A stretch of 21,385 nucleotides of DNA from contig JAQIWT010000394.1 of assembly GCA_034696485.1 (NCBI GenBank), forward strand, positions 1 to 21,385, given 5' to 3'. The DNA comes from Isohypsibius dastychi. Taxonomy: Eukaryota > Tardigrada > Eutardigrada > Parachela > Isohypsibiidae. Every line of letters begins with the position of its first letter. The first letter of the stretch is position 1. The translations under genes and the position numbers were made by a program. The notes under the pieces are model-generated. The model did not search any database. It was not told where the DNA came from and worked only from the letters and a program-made list of their open reading frames with translations. This document shows positions 9,653 through 17,901 of the stretch, piece by piece.

Positions 9653-9660
9653 TTTTATAT
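9653..9660 (-). promoter_or_regulatory. TATA box of the interrupted gene, overlapping the IAP stop codon
   Basis: ATATAAAA on the minus strand, 39 bp upstream of the ATG at 9614, with TCAGTT about 30 bp downstream. The TAA that ends the IAP gene (9657-9655) lies inside this TATA box, so one short sequence does both jobs. Confidence 0.55.
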
Positions 9661-10706
9661 CAGAAATATTCGATCACGGCTGGTTATGCTAACACGACAA
9701 ACAGGGCATTTTGCTAGAGATTTCGAACAAGTCGCACAGGTCACGAGGTGTTTGCAAGGTAAAAAAAGCTCCGTTATCTTGTTAGTCATGCAGACTTTGC
9801 AGGATACGAGCCTGCTGAGCTCATCTGGATCTGCAGATACTGGATCTGGCGCGGGGGCTTCAGGTGCTATCTCGTTCTGAATCTCGACCCACTTTTTGAT
9901 GAATTCTTCGACGTAATAGATGTGGGGGTTTTTACGGAAAAGTTCCTCTCCATCTTCGCGATCGCAGATTCCACGCAGTTCAATCTCAGCAAGAATCTGT
10001 CTTTGTGCTGGAAATCAGCAGAATTAGATTATGTTATTAGGAAGCGTATCAAAGACTTACATTGAATTCCTCGGGATGTTACGGGTGAGAAATAAGTAGC
10101 AATGGCGTCGCAAATGAAGAGTTTACCGACGGTATTATGCAAGTAGGCGCAGCTGGGTGATAAGCGGGCATGGAAAACAATTGGCGCGTCAAGTGTGTCA
10201 AAACGCCAGGACTTGTGGGGGTCTAGAATGAGATTTTGCCATCCTTCCGCTGTCAGACCGCAGGAAAAACATCGCACTTCATTTGCTGTTGCAGCGAAGA
10301 ATCCAGCTTGTACAAGAGCTGATCCGTGTCGTGCAACTACTTCGGTGTTCCACAAGTGATAGAAAGAGGCAGATCGGAGACCTCTTTCGCTGAAAGTTGG
10401 AAACTTTGGTGGATCCGTTCGATAGACATCTCGGAAGATTTCGCCGCGTTCGCCAGGTTGACACAGCAGGGCCTTGTTCAGTATACCAGTTTTATCGTAG
10501 CATTTGTGCTGAACAGATAGCAGGTCCGGGTCGAAACAAAACCCGACGGCATTCCGACAATGTGCACAGCGAACCAGATGCGTCACCCCTGAACAATACC
10601 ACTGCTTCTTAGCTTGTTGGATGGCGTTCTTCACACTACAATTGGCGTAAGATGCTATCCGGCAGTAAACATCGACCGGATATCGTCGGTCTGGGATATA
10701 GTTCAT
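9655..10706 (-). CDS. IAP-family protein: degenerate BIR, canonical BIR and C-terminal RING
   Basis: Two exons, 10706-10061 and 10007-9655, around a 53-bp intron, giving 332 aa. Residues about 16-70 resemble a first BIR: C47-x2-C50-x16-H67 has the right spacing but the last cysteine is displaced (C69). Residues about 109-190 are a clear BIR (RSASF, LVQAGFF, CFSCG, HARLSPSC) with zinc ligands C146, C149, H179 and C186; the C-H spacing is longer than usual. A Pro/Ala linker leads to a C3HC4 RING at 285-319 (CKVC, FLPCKH, CATC, CPVC), typical of IAP ubiquitin ligases. The BIR-BIR-RING order matches baculovirus and insect IAPs, which block caspases and promote cell survival, the likely role here. 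A TATA box at 10736-10743 lies 30 bp upstream. It is divergent from the PC4-like gene. Confidence 0.9.
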
Positions 10707-10735
10707 TTTTGTTAAAAATTTTCAGTAAATTCCAA

Positions 10736-10743
10736 ATTATATT
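10736..10743 (-). promoter_or_regulatory. TATA box of the IAP gene
   Basis: AATATAAT on the minus strand, 30 bp before the ATG at 10706. It is divergent from the PC4-like gene TATA at 10811, with only 67 bp between the two boxes. Confidence 0.5.
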
Positions 10744-10810
10744 GTTTTCGACAAGTCTCCGTGATTCAGACCTGTGAGTCGCTCAGCGACCTCTTGCTCA
10801 GTGGGCCGAG

Positions 10811-10818
10811 TATATAAA
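10811..10818 (+). promoter_or_regulatory. TATA box of the PC4-like gene
   Basis: TATATAAA, 51 bp before the ATG at 10869: the cleanest TATA box in the window. Confidence 0.6.
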
Positions 10819-10868
10819 GATTTTGAAACCTCTCCGTATTCATAGTATTCTCTCAATTTTCGTCGGCC

Positions 10869-11928
10869 ATGGCTTCTCGTCCGAAAAGAGCTTCCGAAGA
10901 TGAAACCTGCGACTCGCGCAAACGTGCTCCATATCCCAAAAAGACCAGTCAGTATCAGGGCTGGGATGTTTACAAGTTTGGCTACGATCGGTAAGGAGGC
11001 CCTGATTGTTATGTTGATAAATATCTAATCTTGGTTCATTAGTTACATCTGCCCTCGGCTGAATAAGACAAACGAGCTTGAGTTCATGATTGGCGAATTT
11101 AAAATCAAGGAAGGGGCTACCGAGCTAGAGCCAATGGAGAAATGCATCATCCTTGACGTTCATCAGATGATGCGTCTGTGTGGCCTGATTTTTAACGATA
11201 TGACACGGTATCATAAGAATCCAAAACTTGTCAGCGGATCTCTTTCCCCAATGCATCATCTTGGGAGTGAGGTTTACTTTTGCTGGTCATCGCTGAACAG
11301 CGTGCCTCTGGCTCATGTTCGTGAATATCGCCGTTTGCCCAACAATGACTTTATTCCAACAAAAGTTGGGATCTGCATGAACACTAAAAGCTTTGATAGC
11401 TTTAAATCATCCGTGCAGGATCTTTCGTTCCTCAAGGAAATTGTGGAGGTGTTGAAACGTCGACCACAGGAGGCTCTCCTCGGTCTTCCGTCGCCGGACA
11501 CTTCAGGCCTCTCTACTGGTCTGCCTTTCGTCTTGTACGAGATGTTCTTGGACCGACTGCGAGAGGATTGTACACGCTGTCAGGACTTGGCGTTGGTATT
11601 TCGATATCCGCTGCGCCATGATTCTCGACACACTTGTCGATGGTCTACCAAAACCATCTCTTTGACTCCGGAGATTCGAGCAGACATTGTTAAAGATCTT
11701 GGCAACAGTAAGAAGATCCTGGGCATTCTGCTCATTCTGAAGCCATATGGCCAGTTCACCAATTTTGACAACATCCTCGAGTTCGACGCTGAAGGTTATC
11801 TGAAGGCTAACGAGAGCACCTTGTGGAAACGCGTCCGATCTATTGTTCAAGCGGAACTGAAACCTAAATTGGAGCAGCTGTGCAAAGACGATGAAGTTGG
11901 CGAGGAAAGCGACGACCCCAGCGAGTAG
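10869..11928 (+). CDS. Protein with two or three PC4-like domains
   Basis: Exons 10869-10990 and 11043-11928 around a 52-bp intron; 335 aa. The N-terminus is basic and likely a nuclear localisation signal (RPKR, SRKR, PKK). Residues about 36-90 fit the PC4/p15 fold: a KFGYDRY strand, then EFKIKEG, ELEP, and a CIILD strand leading into a helix. Residues about 113-170 repeat the pattern (VREYRRL, then KVGICMN and a helix). A third partial copy may lie at 215-260 (KTISLTPE). PC4-family proteins bind single-stranded DNA and act as transcription coactivators, so this could be the element's ssDNA-binding protein for strand-displacement replication, a transcription factor, or both. The tail is acidic. 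The call rests on motif spacing rather than high identity. It is convergent with the protease gene (8-bp gap). Confidence 0.55.
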
Positions 11929-11936
11929 ATTGCGTT

Positions 11937-12446
11937 TCATTCAAATAATCGTCGTACACATTGCTCGATTAACGATTTATCGAATGCTTTTGTGTTCACA
12001 TCAAAGACCTTGTTAACTTTATATATCACCATTCTATCGTTATTACTCTGGTTTTCGTCAAACTTTTCCAACAATCGTGAAAAACTAATTCCCATTGCTC
12101 GTTTCAAAACAAAATAGCAGGCGTACTGGCCACATGCAGTACTTGAAGGGTTTTGTATTTGTTGATTTTGTACGCTGACGGATAAACCTTTGCAAAAATT
12201 CCGGATATTCTCGTCAAATGAAGATAGGGGCTGTCCAAAACTGTCGAAGAAGTCCAGACTCGTTTCATTTTCTTGATAGATGGCAATCCAGTGCTGCCCT
12301 GGCTCAGTCGATTTGTCAGTATTAACAATGTAGCCAGCTGGGTAAATCGGACTCCTGGTCAATTTGTCAGCAGCATACACACCCGCAAAAACTTTAGCGG
12401 TTACTGGGTGTCCACGCATAATATTGTTGATCTCGGATGTGTTCAT
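11937..12446 (-). CDS. Adenain-like cysteine protease (maturation protease)
   Basis: 169 aa, a single exon. It matches the adenovirus-type (C5/Ulp1-like) protease of Polintons: FAGVYAADKL near the N-terminus, YIVNTD, PGQHWIAIY with catalytic His52, LDFFDSFG with the acidic residue (D65 or D68), and SSTACGQYAC with nucleophile Cys105. It cleaves capsid precursor proteins during virion maturation; candidate sites are seen in two small virion proteins here. It starts 2 bp after the major capsid stop codon and is last in the morphogenesis block. The TTTGTTTCAG that ends the capsid gene's last intron lies about 45 bp before its ATG and could also serve as a trans-splice acceptor. Confidence 0.93.
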   Translation of the reverse strand: MNTSEINNIMRGHPVTAKVFAGVYAADKLTRSPIYPAGYIVNTDKSTEPGQHWIAIYQENETSLDFFDSFGQPLSSFDENIRNFCKGLSVSVQNQQIQNPSSTACGQYACYFVLKRAMGISFSRLLEKFDENQSNNDRMVIYKVNKVFDVNTKAFDKSLIEQCVRRLFE

Positions 12447-12448
12447 GT

Positions 12449-13844
12449 TTATGCGGTGAAATCAGCGATGAGTTGCCGGTGATGGTTGATTTCTGAAACA
12501 AATACACTATGTCATTACAGTCACCCCTCAAATCGTCACATTTGACTTACCAATAATATTATCAAACACCATATACGTTATACACATGATGGTTGATTCC
12601 AGTGGAGCATCGAATTGCACTCTCAACGACAAATTTCCTTGTCGAACTAGAGTCATTGACCCTCGTCCGGTTGCTCCTGGTGTCAGGTCAGCACCGTAAA
12701 TGGCAAACCCTTTACCCCATTCAGCTGGGGTAAACACCAGACCACCCCAGTCCATGTTCTTGCGTTGAAGAACCTCCAACAGTCCGTTGTAGGCTTTCAA
12801 CCAACCTTCTTTCGCTGTGTTGATCTCGTAAGGCTTCGTCGGGAAAGATATTCCTTCAGCTTCAATACTCAACTGATTAAGTTTGAAGTGTTCAAGGTTG
12901 AACGGATTCTTTCCTTTCTGACCATAGAACGATTGTGAGTTAACAAACGCAACGAAAACAACTTTAGGGAGGGCTCCAATGTGGATGTTCGGAATAGTTT
13001 TTCCTTGTGTAGAGGCCGTGATGTCATGGGCACGAAGAATTACTCGTTCAATGTGATATTTACAAGTTTGCGTGGCGAGTTGGCGTGTAATTGCAGCGAG
13101 ATATGACGGATTCGGTACATATCTTCGAACGTAGATTCTGGGATTTCGGATGCAGACTTTAAATTCCGTAGTGACTGTAGATGCGCTGTAATTTCTGATG
13201 CAAAAGTCAAGCTTGTTCATAATGAATCGTATCTGTAGTGGGACTCCGGGCAGCAGGTTTTTGCTTTGCTGAAAAATATCGCAATGTGGTCGTCCAGAGA
13301 ACTGTACGTAACCGTTTTTGATAAACGGCGCTCTCCGTTTCTCTTCGTTTTTATTTTCTTTGCTATCAAAAAGACCCGGGTTGTCTTGATACATCCCACT
13401 GCACTGCCCCTGACTGATGAGAGATTCTACTGAATTCCCAAGAATTTTTTCAAGGTAGCTCCGGTATGCATAGGTTGGACCAGCATCCGAAATAAGCCGA
13501 TTTGCCAGCGTAACGTGAACTGAAGACCAGACTGAATGCGCAAAATTATTAACCGGTGCAACAGCATCGGTTTCTTCGATAAGTTTCCATTCTGTTGAGC
13601 CCACCGCTTTCTTCTTTATACATGCCTCAAATTCTAAAGACACGTCCGGTAGTGACAAAAACGTTGATGACGGTGGAATGAAAAAGTTCACATCGCCAGA
13701 CGTCATGTCCTCATTCGTGCCAGAAGTAGGCAGGATTCTTTCAGTCTCCGTTCGAATGAAATCCGTATATGTTGCCGGAACCATAAACAAGTGAGAATCT
13801 ACCTGCAAAGCCGGTTCCGAGCCTTCTTGCATCATCAAAGCCAT
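12449..13844 (-). CDS. Major capsid protein (double jelly-roll type)
   Basis: Exons 13844-12551 and 12492-12449, around a 58-bp intron (GTAAGTC...TTTGTTTCAG); 445 aa. The small last exon adds 14 codons; without splicing the frame would end six codons past the donor. Size, position between the penton-like gene and the protease, and sequence (VDSHLFMVPATYTDFIRTE at the N-terminus, WSSVHVTLANRLI, YAYRSYLEKIL) match Polinton major capsid proteins, which form the trimeric double jelly-roll hexons of an icosahedral shell. Start: ATG 13844 follows the TAA of the -1 frame of the upstream gene by 3 bp. The frame is intact. Confidence 0.9.
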
Positions 13845-14281
13845 GGTTTAGAAAATATCAGGTATAGATTTCGGCGATAAACGTGCAACTTTCTTGGCTG
13901 CTGGTTTGCGTCTGACTTTCCGCTTCCGTTTTTTCCCTCTCCAGATTGAGTTTCCGATTCGTTCGGAGTCAAGATTTGACCGAGTTTATTCCCGATTTTC
14001 TGAGCTGCTTCATTAACAGCTGTTTGCGCTGCTGTCCTTAAATGGGGCTTTGCCGCGTTCAAAGCCGTTTTTACATGCGGTGCAGCACTGCTAAGAATTG
14101 GGCGAGCGAAGCTACCTATTCGTGTTAATAAAGTTCTGAGAAAAGCTGGAAGCATAAACCCACAGCCATTCTGCAGTACGCTGCCTCGGTATCTTGCCAA
14201 AGTATCTCCATGGCCAACTTGGAATTCAGAAAATATGTGATCATAAAACCCATCTTGGGTATCGTAGATAACTAAAGGCAT
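13835..14281 (-). CDS. Minor virion protein with amphipathic segment; likely frameshifted basic tail
   Basis: The zero frame gives 148 aa from ATG 14281, sharing one base with the penton stop (TAATG). Residues 36-42 (LQNGCGF) fit an adenain site (Q-x-G-x|G). Next comes a hydrophobic/amphipathic stretch (MLPAFLRTLLTRIGSFARPIL) and an Ala-rich helix, like the small Polinton virion proteins compared with adenovirus pVI/pX, thought to disrupt membranes or bind DNA. After codon 118 the zero frame runs an uncharacteristic 30 codons into the capsid gene. The -1 frame instead gives a tail with 11 Lys/Arg in 26 residues and ends in TAA 3 bp before the capsid ATG. An A-AAA-AAC heptamer sits exactly in frame at the switch. 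The basic tail is probably the functional end, made by -1 frameshifting or lost through a one-base indel. Confidence 0.75.
   Translation of the reverse strand: MPLVIYDTQDGFYDHIFSEFQVGHGDTLARYRGSVLQNGCGFMLPAFLRTLLTRIGSFARPILSSAAPHVKTALNAAKPHLRTAAQTAVNEAAQKIGNKLGQILTPNESETQSGEGKNGSGKSDANQQPRKLHVYRRNLYLIFSKPWL
13928..13934 (-). promoter_or_regulatory. Candidate -1 ribosomal frameshift heptamer (A AAA AAC)
   Basis: The heptamer is in the correct phase (GGA AAA AAC in the zero frame) of the minor virion protein gene. It fits X-XXY-YYZ, as used by retroviruses and astroviruses. The -1 frame downstream encodes the basic tail and stops at 13848. I saw no obvious downstream stem-loop. A simple indel in the A6 run is the alternative. 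Confidence 0.5.
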
Positions 14282-15198
14282 TATCGAAGTGGTCTGAAAT
14301 GTAGTTTGATCAATGACTTTCCGGTCTGAAATTTTGCGTCGTCTCCCAGATCGGTCACGAGACTTAGTTGGATGTTGTCGAAAACGGAATGTATGACTGG
14401 AACGTAGTGGGCAAAATCGAATCTTTCAATGACTGTTTCAAAGCGAGGTCCTCCTGCTTTAATGGGGACAGCCCTCAATAACTGTAATGTTTCATCTCCA
14501 ACAATACTGAAATCGGCGACAGATGAGTAGATGTACAAATTTTGGACACCGATTTGCATATTGACAGGTTTTTCTGACTTGTAATCAAACTGGATATCGT
14601 AGCCATCTTTGCTGAGGAACGTGAAAAGTCGTTGATCGAATGGTACGAATCTCTCGAGGCCATGCTGCTTCATCATGGTAATTTCGAACTTTGGACAGTC
14701 GTTTACGGATAGTCGCGTTCGCGCGATCCCCAACATTTGGCGCAAATGCTGGCAGTTCTTAAAATCCAGGAACACTCTCGGACTGTAGAACGAAATGTGC
14801 GTTTTGGCATTATTTGCTATTGTTCTCATAGCAAACGCTGTACCAGTGGCCTCTTTTTTGTCAAATGGTTTCAGTTTTGGTGCTTTGCCGTGAATAAACG
14901 ACACCAGTTCCTCTTTGCTGTATATACCTGGTGGGATCTTCAGCACATCGGATTCCAGCTGAAAGACACCATTGCTGTCGACACTTACAATCTGATCAAT
15001 GATCAATGTTTGGTCGACTGGAATGTTAAACATTGAGTTTGGATAGAAAAGTTCCACAACAGCCACTTCCCATTTGCCCGGCAACTGAACGGCTTTTTTC
15101 AGTTTAGTTTTCCAGCTTGCCGGCGTATTAGTAGGATACAAGTCCATACTAGCGTCGCTAGGAAGAGTCATATAGAAGGCACTGAGTGACTGAGTCAT
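14281..15198 (-). CDS. Penton-like minor capsid protein (single jelly-roll)
   Basis: 305 aa, a single exon. The N-terminal pattern FYMTLPSDASMDLYPTN, then W-x-T-x-L, LPGKWEVAVVEL and YPNS, is the hallmark of the Polinton minor capsid protein predicted to form the pentameric vertices. It is full length and intact. Its start lies 3 bp after the integrase stop region (15202) and its stop shares a base with the next ATG, so it is part of the packed block. In Polintons this gene and the major capsid are usually neighbours; here a small virion gene separates them. Confidence 0.9.
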   Translation of the reverse strand: MTQSLSAFYMTLPSDASMDLYPTNTPASWKTKLKKAVQLPGKWEVAVVELFYPNSMFNIPVDQTLIIDQIVSVDSNGVFQLESDVLKIPPGIYSKEELVSFIHGKAPKLKPFDKKEATGTAFAMRTIANNAKTHISFYSPRVFLDFKNCQHLRQMLGIARTRLSVNDCPKFEITMMKQHGLERFVPFDQRLFTFLSKDGYDIQFDYKSEKPVNMQIGVQNLYIYSSVADFSIVGDETLQLLRAVPIKAGGPRFETVIERFDFAHYVPVIHSVFDNIQLSLVTDLGDDAKFQTGKSLIKLHFRPLR

Positions 15199-15201
15199 GT
15201 T

Positions 15202-16137
15202 TTATTTTCGAACGCGTGACAATTCAGATTCGTAAAACTGTCCAAGAACAGGAGTCGCTTCAGAGTCAGAAATTTCGTACACGGTACGAGGTTTATGATT
15301 AATTACCTTTGTCACCACGAATATTTCTTTCTTAAATCCACCTTCGTACTCTTTATGAAACACATTTTTGTCGACACTAACGCGAACAAAATTACCAACT
15401 GAAAACTTTGGCGTTCGGTATTTTGCCAGTAGCAGTTTAGCATACAAGTTGTTAAATACTTCAAGTGAATTTGTATCTCCAACTTCGTCCGGTCGCATTT
15501 TATGTGCACGATGTACAGTTGCGTTATAAGAATTGACCAGATCCTGCAGTCGATGATGATACTTTTTTGATCTTGTGTGACGCATCAGCCGGTAAATACG
15601 TCCTTTCAATGTTCGAATGGCATTCTCCGCAATAGCGCACTTGATGTCACTGTTCTCCGTTGAAAACAAAATGACATTTTTGGCTTTCAGATAATCTTTG
15701 ACTTGTTTGTTGATAAATTCCCTTCCCTTATCTACTTGAATCTTGGTTGGTTCACCCAGTTCTTTAATAACTTGCACGAATGCACGTTTTGCCTCCTCAC
15801 CAGTCTTTTTCTTCAGTAACTGGCAGCTCATTTTCTTTGAAAATACGTCGATCGTCAACATAATCCAATGATAACCCGCATTCCACCTAGCCAGTTTACT
15901 CATGTCGAGCAAGTCCGTTTGGAACTGCTGACAGAAGTTCGACACCACTATCGGGTTCCTTTGAAATCTGACCTGACGTGGTTTGTGAATCGTGTACGCG
16001 TCCAGTGCTTCCAGCGACTTCAGCACTTCTTTTGCTTTGAAGCTTTTGATCAGGTGTTTCTTGAACTTCACTAGCCCTCCCAGACTTCCTGGCTGACTTG
16101 GATCTACGTAGCTTTCTGCTATTTCGTTGTTCGTCAT
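15202..16137 (-). CDS. Retrovirus-like integrase (DDE type)
   Basis: 311 aa. Inserts the element into host DNA. The catalytic triad is D75 (QTDLLDM), D136 (QVDKGREF) and E171 (ENAIRTLKG), with 34 residues between the last two. The N-terminus (SYVDPSQPGSLGG, DAYTIH) and C-terminus (FSVGNFVRV, then a beta-rich SH3-like part) match Polinton integrases. No zinc-binding HHCC region precedes the ATG. An ATG at 16228 opens another frame directly after the previous gene. Joining it to the integrase would need a 37-bp intron with a weak acceptor, so ATG 16137 is preferred. There is no C-terminal chromodomain; a chromodomain is found in a separate gene at 2962-4284. Confidence 0.93.
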   Translation of the reverse strand: MTNNEIAESYVDPSQPGSLGGLVKFKKHLIKSFKAKEVLKSLEALDAYTIHKPRQVRFQRNPIVVSNFCQQFQTDLLDMSKLARWNAGYHWIMLTIDVFSKKMSCQLLKKKTGEEAKRAFVQVIKELGEPTKIQVDKGREFINKQVKDYLKAKNVILFSTENSDIKCAIAENAIRTLKGRIYRLMRHTRSKKYHHRLQDLVNSYNATVHRAHKMRPDEVGDTNSLEVFNNLYAKLLLAKYRTPKFSVGNFVRVSVDKNVFHKEYEGGFKKEIFVVTKVINHKPRTVYEISDSEATPVLGQFYESELSRVRK

Positions 16138-16229
16138 CGCTGCTATCGCTTTCGCAACACTTGGAAATACAGTTCAAGTGCATACCTTCTCCAATTCGAA
16201 ATGTGATCTCTGGCAGACACCCAGCCATC

Positions 16230-16886
16230 TTAAATTGTTATCCAGCGATAACCACCCTCTCCTTCCTGTTCAGATACTGGAGAATCCATTCGAACCCCCT
16301 TTAATGTTGCTCTGCGTCTTGTTTTCGAACGTCTTGGAGATTCAGCGGCCGGTTTTCGTGGCGAGACTGGTTCTTCTGATGAGGCCAGTTTCTCAGGCGA
16401 AGATGGCGGCGAAAAGAATTGATCTGATATTCTTCTTTTTGGAGGTTTGACAGTTTTTTTCGAGACGATAGGATTATAAGCTTCTTGTGTGATCGGTTTT
16501 TTTGATCTCAGATTGTGTTTCTTGGGTGATACTGCTTTTTGAGGAATCGATGAGGCCACTTTTTTCGGTCTACCACGTTTCTTTGGAACAGAAACAACTT
16601 CCATTGGTTTCTCGATATCTGGCTCAGGTCCGGGCGTTGGTTGTGTAGGCTTGAAAGCTAAAAAGCGATTCAGGTTACCTGACAAAAGATCGGCAACTTG
16701 CCAAACATTCAAATCTTTTCGTGCCAATATATTTCGCGTAGTCCGATCAATATCCAACAATGCCGCCTCCTCGGGTTCTTGCTTGTTTTTGTACAATTCC
16801 GCCGCCGCACGGATTGGGTCGTCTTTTTTCTCATTCGATTTCATCGTGCTGGCCGGAACAATATAATGAACTTCGACTGCTTTCAT
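16230..16886 (-). CDS. Basic AT-hook protein, probably DNA-associated
   Basis: 218 aa, very rich in Lys, Arg, Ser and Pro. The N-terminal third (to about 85) looks folded (ARKDLNVWQVADLLSG). The rest is disordered, with an AT-hook (KKRGRPKK, about 103-110) and several SPKK/SPRK-like repeats that bind the DNA minor groove. Likely roles are genome condensation in the virion or a nuclear DNA-binding function. It overlaps the upstream gene by 4 bp (ATGA). No enzyme motif is present. Confidence 0.8.
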   Translation of the reverse strand: MKAVEVHYIVPASTMKSNEKKDDPIRAAAELYKNKQEPEEAALLDIDRTTRNILARKDLNVWQVADLLSGNLNRFLAFKPTQPTPGPEPDIEKPMEVVSVPKKRGRPKKVASSIPQKAVSPKKHNLRSKKPITQEAYNPIVSKKTVKPPKRRISDQFFSPPSSPEKLASSEEPVSPRKPAAESPRRSKTRRRATLKGVRMDSPVSEQEGEGGYRWITI

Positions 16887-17215
16887 TGCTTACTGGAAAA
16901 CAGTGATCCAATTATTCCCGACGCTATTCCTAAGAGAGCAGGAAGAAATCCACCTTTTTGTATTAGAAGTTGTTTTTTTGCTTTCATCGGATATCGTTTC
17001 AGTGCCACGAGTTTGAGAGGTTTTTTCCACCGTTTACAGATTTTCAGCTGCTCTGGAGTGAGTGGCACCGAATTTTTGCATATGTTCAAACAAAGCTCCT
17101 CAAATCCTTTAATATGGTTTTTACCGCACATCTCCATAAGCTTGCGTCGGTTTTTTGGCTTGAGGGAATTCATAGTGACAATCAACGGAGCAATATCATC
17201 AACACGTCTACTCAT
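16883..17215 (-). CDS. Small conserved virion protein with an adenain-type site
   Basis: 110 aa from ATG 17215, which overlaps the ATPase stop (ATGAGTAG). An upstream in-frame ATG at 17266 would lie inside the ATPase gene. The pattern LTPEQL, a basic middle, then LLIQKGGFLPALLG and a hydrophobic end, is a recurring small Polinton protein. QKGG|F fits the adenain consensus, so the hydrophobic tail (about residues 90-105) is probably released at maturation and may act on membranes. A TATA-like TTTATATC (about 17244-17251) lies about 30 bp upstream, inside the ATPase gene. Confidence 0.75.
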   Translation of the reverse strand: MSRRVDDIAPLIVTMNSLKPKNRRKLMEMCGKNHIKGFEELCLNICKNSVPLTPEQLKICKRWKKPLKLVALKRYPMKAKKQLLIQKGGFLPALLGIASGIIGSLFSSKQ

Positions 17216-17888
17216 TTTTTGGCAGACTCGTTTCACTAGGATCGATATAAATCCGTAACCCTTCACTGGGCATTAAATGAGATCGAATGCGAAAATAATC
17301 CGGTGTATCTCCCTTCAGATCAATTATTATCGGCTGATACTGTTCCGACATGACCATGTTATAAGCTTGGCTTAAATGCTTGAGCCCCATTTGTCGACTC
17401 AAAACATTAACTTGTTCTTTATCTCGCACGTTTTTAAACAGAAAAATGTAAGAGGCATTTAAGTGAATGTCTCTCATCGCTTTTCCTTGTTTAAAAAAGT
17501 TATTCAAGAGGAACAGTATGGAAACGTTCTGATGATGAATTTTCTGCGTAAATAATTTTGAGGCCATTGCGTTTTCGGATAACGAATTTGCAACATCATC
17601 CAAAATCAACAACGTGTTCTTATCGCTCTTGAAAATATTATCACCTGACAGGATTTCGGCGATATTTTTTGTGAATCTAATTTCCGGAACTGATTCACTC
17701 ATTTCATCATATGCTTTCTGCCATTCGTCGTAAACGTATATTATTTCATCAAATTCCTCGTTGAAAACAAACTGACGATTTTTAATCAGCTTCTTCACAT
17801 ATTCAGTTTTTCCGGACATTGTACTCCCACAAATAATACCTCCAAAAGGTAGGCGTAATCTCGTGTCGAATTCTGTTTTCGGCCACAT
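17208..17888 (-). CDS. FtsK/HerA-type genome-packaging ATPase
   Basis: 226 aa. Walker A GSTMSGKT (21-28), Walker B LLILDD (93-98), and a conserved NNFFKQGK...SYIFLFKN region with a sensor-like Asn. Length and motifs match Polinton and NCLDV A32-like ATPases, which drive DNA into the procapsid. It is first in the minus-strand morphogenesis block, 13 bp from the divergent plus-strand gene at 17902. A TATA-like CTATATC (17926-17932) lies about 38 bp upstream of the ATG, inside that divergent gene. Confidence 0.93.
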   Translation of the reverse strand: MWPKTEFDTRLRLPFGGIICGSTMSGKTEYVKKLIKNRQFVFNEEFDEIIYVYDEWQKAYDEMSESVPEIRFTKNIAEILSGDNIFKSDKNTLLILDDVANSLSENAMASKLFTQKIHHQNVSILFLLNNFFKQGKAMRDIHLNASYIFLFKNVRDKEQVNVLSRQMGLKHLSQAYNMVMSEQYQPIIIDLKGDTPDYFRIRSHLMPSEGLRIYIDPSETSLPKNE

Positions 17889-17901
17889 TTTTTTTCTTCA
17901 G

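Noticed and set aside
11503-11940. 145-codon minus-strand frame opposite the PC4-like gene
   Set aside because: The plus strand has the TATA box, intron and domain pattern; the minus frame shows no family.
15896-16228. 110-codon frame starting right after the AT-hook stop
   Set aside because: It overlaps the integrase N-terminus in another frame. Fusing it to the integrase needs a 37-bp intron with a poor acceptor, so it is kept only as a note under the integrase.
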